Positions 61,669 through 64,000 of a stretch of 64,000 bases of DNA are shown piece after piece (the first letter of the stretch is position 1; every line of letters starts with the position of its first letter). This DNA comes from Scopulibacillus_A cellulosilyticus. Lineage in GTDB: Bacteria > Bacillota > Bacilli > Bacillales > Sporolactobacillaceae. Position numbers and translations under genes: made by a program. Below the pieces are notes generated by a model. It worked only from the letters and a program-made list of their open reading frames with translations. It was not told the DNA's origin and did not search any database. The stretch lies in the NCBI RefSeq assembly GCF_042665295.1, contig NZ_JBHTCO010000041.1:73074-137073 (forward strand), in the 5' to 3' direction.

Positions 61669-63588
61669 TTATTTAAGCAGCCGATCTTTAACTTCAAGTT
61701 TTATCCTCGAACAAAAGTCATTTAACGAAACAGCTTCTGATCCTTCCCCGCTATATTGTCGAACATTGACTGCTTGATCATTTTCCTCTTTATCACCGAC
61801 AACTAAAATATAAGGGATTTTATTCATTTGCGATTCACGAATTTTATAGCCGAGTTTTTCATCTCTGTCATCGATGTCAACCCTTATACCGGCTTCTTTT
61901 AAAAGCTTTTCGACCCGGCTGGCATAATCAAGATGCGCTTTTGATACAGGAATTACCTTAGCTTGCACAGGGGCTAACCAAACCGGAAAGGCTCCGCCAA
62001 AATGTTCAATCAAAATACCGAAGAAACGGTCTAACGATCCATATATCGCGCGGTGAATGACAACTGGACGGGCTTTCCCGCCTTTTTCATCAACGTAATT
62101 CAAATCAAACTTATCAGGCATTTGAAAATCAAGCTGAACAGTTGCACACTGATGACTTCTGTTTAAAGCATCTTTAATATGGAAGTCTATTTTCGGTCCG
62201 TAAAAAGCGCCATCACCCTCATTGACCGAATAAGGGTATTTTAATTCTTTTAATACATTCTCTAGTGCACCTTCGGCCTTTTCCCATAGACTGTCATCGC
62301 CCATTGAATCATCTGGTCTTGTCGAAAGTTCCACGCTGTATTCAAAACCGAAAGTGCTGTAAACTTTGTCAATCAGCTTAATAATCTCTTTTATTTCTTC
62401 TTCAATCTGACCCGGCGCCACAAAGATATGGGCGTCATCTTGACAAAATGTCCGGACTCGAAACATACCATTTAATGCGCCGCTGAATTCATGCCGATGA
62501 ACTTGGCCGAACTCTGCCAGGCGAATCGGCAAATCCCGGTAAGAGCGGAGTTTATTTTTGAAAATAAGCATGTGACCTGGACAATTCATTGGCTTTAAGG
62601 CAAAGCTTGTTTGATCAACTTCAGTAAAATACATGTTTTCCTTATAGTGATCCCAATGTCCAGATTGCTCCCACAAACGCTGATTCATCATAAAAGGTGT
62701 ACGTACTTCTTCATAACCGTTTTTCCTTTGCAGTTCTCTTAAAAAAGCTTCCAGTTCACCTTTAATCATTTGCCCTTTTGGCAAATAAAACGGCATCCCT
62801 GGTGCCTCTTCTGAAAACATGAATAATTCAAGCGCTTTGCCAAGCTTCCGGTGATCGCGCTTTGCTGCTTCAGCCAAAAAGTGAAGATAACGATCTAAAT
62901 CCTCTTTCTTAGCAAATGCCACGCCGTACACCCGCTGCAGCATTTTATTTTTACTGTCTCCGCGCCAATAAGCGCCCGAAACATTTGTTAACTTAAATGC
63001 TTTAATAAAGCCAGTTGACGGCAGATGCGGCCCTCTGCACAAATCAGTAAATTCACCTTGTCTGTAGATTGTTACTTTTTCTCCTCCAGGAATATCTCCC
63101 AGCAGTTCCAATTTCAACGGATCATTTTGAAACATCTCATAGGCTTCCTTCCGGGACACTTCAATCCGCCCGATATCCAGATTTTCATTAATAATATCTT
63201 GCATATGCCCCTCAATTTTTTCTAAATCTTCAATAGAGAGGCTTTCGGACAAATCCATGTCATAATAAAAACCATTTTCAATAACAGGACCGACGCCAAA
63301 ATTGACTTCTCCATAAATTCTTTTAATAGCTTGAGCTAATACGTGAGCCGTAGTATGACGCAAGATTTTAAGGCCTTCTTCTGAATCTAAAGTTAAAATT
63401 GTAACTTCCGCATCTTCACAAACAGCACGCCTCAAATCATACAATTTGCCATTTACACTACCCGCAACTGCCTTCTTCTTTAAACTTGTGCTAATTGCCC
63501 CGGCGATTTCTTCCAGCGTTATCCCTTTAGGGAATGTCCTTTTTTGACCATCTGGAAAAATGATTTGAATAAGTTTGTCGTTCATCAT
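61669..63588 (-). CDS. thrS: Threonyl-tRNA synthetase
   Basis: The 639-residue class II enzyme charges tRNA-Thr. It has the TGS domain (IIFPDGQKRTFPKGITLEEIA), the editing-domain HTTAHVLAQAI and GPVIENGFYYDMD, motif 2 region (AEFGQVHRHEFSGAL, FRVRTFCQDDAHIF), the zinc cysteine in MNCPGHMLIF and the C-terminal anticodon domain. The length equals the bacterial norm. The ORF is preceded by a T-box leader that controls it by uncharged tRNA-Thr. Confidence 0.96.
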   Translation of the reverse strand: MMNDKLIQIIFPDGQKRTFPKGITLEEIAGAISTSLKKKAVAGSVNGKLYDLRRAVCEDAEVTILTLDSEEGLKILRHTTAHVLAQAIKRIYGEVNFGVGPVIENGFYYDMDLSESLSIEDLEKIEGHMQDIINENLDIGRIEVSRKEAYEMFQNDPLKLELLGDIPGGEKVTIYRQGEFTDLCRGPHLPSTGFIKAFKLTNVSGAYWRGDSKNKMLQRVYGVAFAKKEDLDRYLHFLAEAAKRDHRKLGKALELFMFSEEAPGMPFYLPKGQMIKGELEAFLRELQRKNGYEEVRTPFMMNQRLWEQSGHWDHYKENMYFTEVDQTSFALKPMNCPGHMLIFKNKLRSYRDLPIRLAEFGQVHRHEFSGALNGMFRVRTFCQDDAHIFVAPGQIEEEIKEIIKLIDKVYSTFGFEYSVELSTRPDDSMGDDSLWEKAEGALENVLKELKYPYSVNEGDGAFYGPKIDFHIKDALNRSHQCATVQLDFQMPDKFDLNYVDEKGGKARPVVIHRAIYGSLDRFFGILIEHFGGAFPVWLAPVQAKVIPVSKAHLDYASRVEKLLKEAGIRVDIDDRDEKLGYKIRESQMNKIPYILVVGDKEENDQAVNVRQYSGEGSEAVSLNDFCSRIKLEVKDRLLK

Positions 63589-63615
63589 TAAACACCCCTT
63601 GTTAATTTTTTATAT

Positions 63616-63890
63616 AAAAAAACCGCATTCATCCCATAAAAGGGACGAATGCGGATCGTGGTTCCACCCTTGTTTCCGTCAAAAAGCTTAACTTAGCCTA
63701 TTTAACGGCTCATTATTACGGTAACGTCGCTGTGACGGCATCGGATACTTTTATTTTCCCCGATACAGCTCAAAGGTGGTAAGTGACTCCTCGTATTAGG
63801 AAGTTCTCAGCTCATCTTCCTTCTCTGTAAAACCGTTTTGAATCACCATTGTCCTTCTTCATTGCCTTTAAAAATTGGTTCTACGTCAAA
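63616..63890 (-). promoter_or_regulatory. T-box leader of thrS
   Basis: The minus strand contains the T-box AGGGTGGAACCACG (63657-63670). A terminator follows: CCGCATTCGTCCC pairs with GGGATGAATGCGG, then seven T residues (63616-63655). Upstream lies stem I with an apical GGAAG/CTTCC stem and two ACC (Thr) triplets at 63775-63780 as candidate specifiers. Uncharged tRNA-Thr should favour read-through. Confidence 0.92.
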
Positions 63891-63920
63891 TGTTGGGGTA
63901 GGAGTAATAGCTCCTACTCC

Positions 63921-64000
63921 TTAACCTAACTGATATCCCATTGATTTATATTGATGATGTAATAAAACACGTAATCGTAAACGATCATAACGCTTAAAAC
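63921..64000 (-). CDS. C-terminal end of an unidentified protein (partial)
   Basis: The minus-strand frame is open from the window edge to TAA at 63921-63923 and reads about 26 residues (YDRLRLRVLLHHQYKSMGYQ, then LG). It is followed by a GTAGGAG/CTCCTAC hairpin at 63897-63918 that may terminate it. The protein cannot be named from this fragment. Confidence 0.4.
   Translation of the reverse strand, partial: FKRYDRLRLRVLLHHQYKSMGYQLG

Noticed and set aside
63921..64000. Transposase end upstream of thrS
   Set aside because: The short basic C-terminus could fit many proteins; too little is visible to support a mobile element.

Overview
The window looks like chromosomal DNA of a low-to-moderate GC Bacillales bacterium. 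It carries an S-box (SAM) riboswitch over a cys operon, a T-box over thrS, exact or near-exact Fur and CcpA (cre) boxes, TTG/GTG starts behind strong GGAGG ribosome sites, and genes that resemble B. subtilis mprF, rocB, yhjBC, mtnE and yjcD. The genus cannot be fixed from the sequence. A member of the Bacillaceae or Sporolactobacillaceae is likely.

Layout. 1-7.0 kb: the end of a ThDP-dependent enzyme, an AbgA-type peptidase, a galactonate dehydratase/KDPGal aldolase pair, a YidC insertase behind a small membrane-anchored leader ORF, and a ROK sugar kinase. 7.2-12.8 kb: a lone siderophore ABC ATPase with Fur boxes, then the sulfate assimilation operon (S-box, DUF2292 protein, cysH, cysP, sat, cysC). 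12.8-24 kb: an accessory stretch of small ORFs, a possible CcpA-repressed short transcript, a metallo-hydrolase/amidase pair divergent from an HxlR regulator, a GC-rich PadR/DUF1048/ABC cassette, a DUF2089 trio, a broken DUF4177 lipoprotein gene, and an ECF sigma/anti-sigma pair. 24-39 kb: purine salvage (permease plus adenine deaminase), an SDR, a methyltransferase, two APC permeases, a cytosine-deaminase-like gene with a truncated tandem copy, a LysR regulator, a hydroxyacid dehydrogenase, an M29 aminopeptidase, and a 380-bp tandem repeat. 39-45 kb: a HAD phosphatase and a ketose PTS/kinase/aldolase operon (tagatose or fructose type) divergent from an RpiR regulator. 45-54 kb: carboxylesterase, MprF, a sodium symporter pair, an M20 hydrolase and a UvrD-type helicase. 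54-60 kb: an arginine/dimethylarginine module (permease, two DDAH-family genes, RocB) divergent from an IclR regulator. 60-64 kb: an MtnE-like aminotransferase and T-box-controlled thrS.

The most notable signal is at 5.6-6.0 kb. A 96-codon ORF with one N-terminal membrane segment sits directly upstream of yidC. Its last codons can base-pair with the yidC Shine-Dalgarno sequence over 11 bp. That is the architecture of MifM, the nascent-chain arrest sensor that induces a second YidC in B. subtilis, but the C-terminal residues here differ from the MifM arrest residues I recall. Other points of interest are a palindromic element with DnaA-box arms found three times, a roughly 40-bp CGCTC repeat array, a cre-regulated short transcription unit, and an extended hairpin inside the cys operon. 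Several short coding remnants lie in intergenic DNA.
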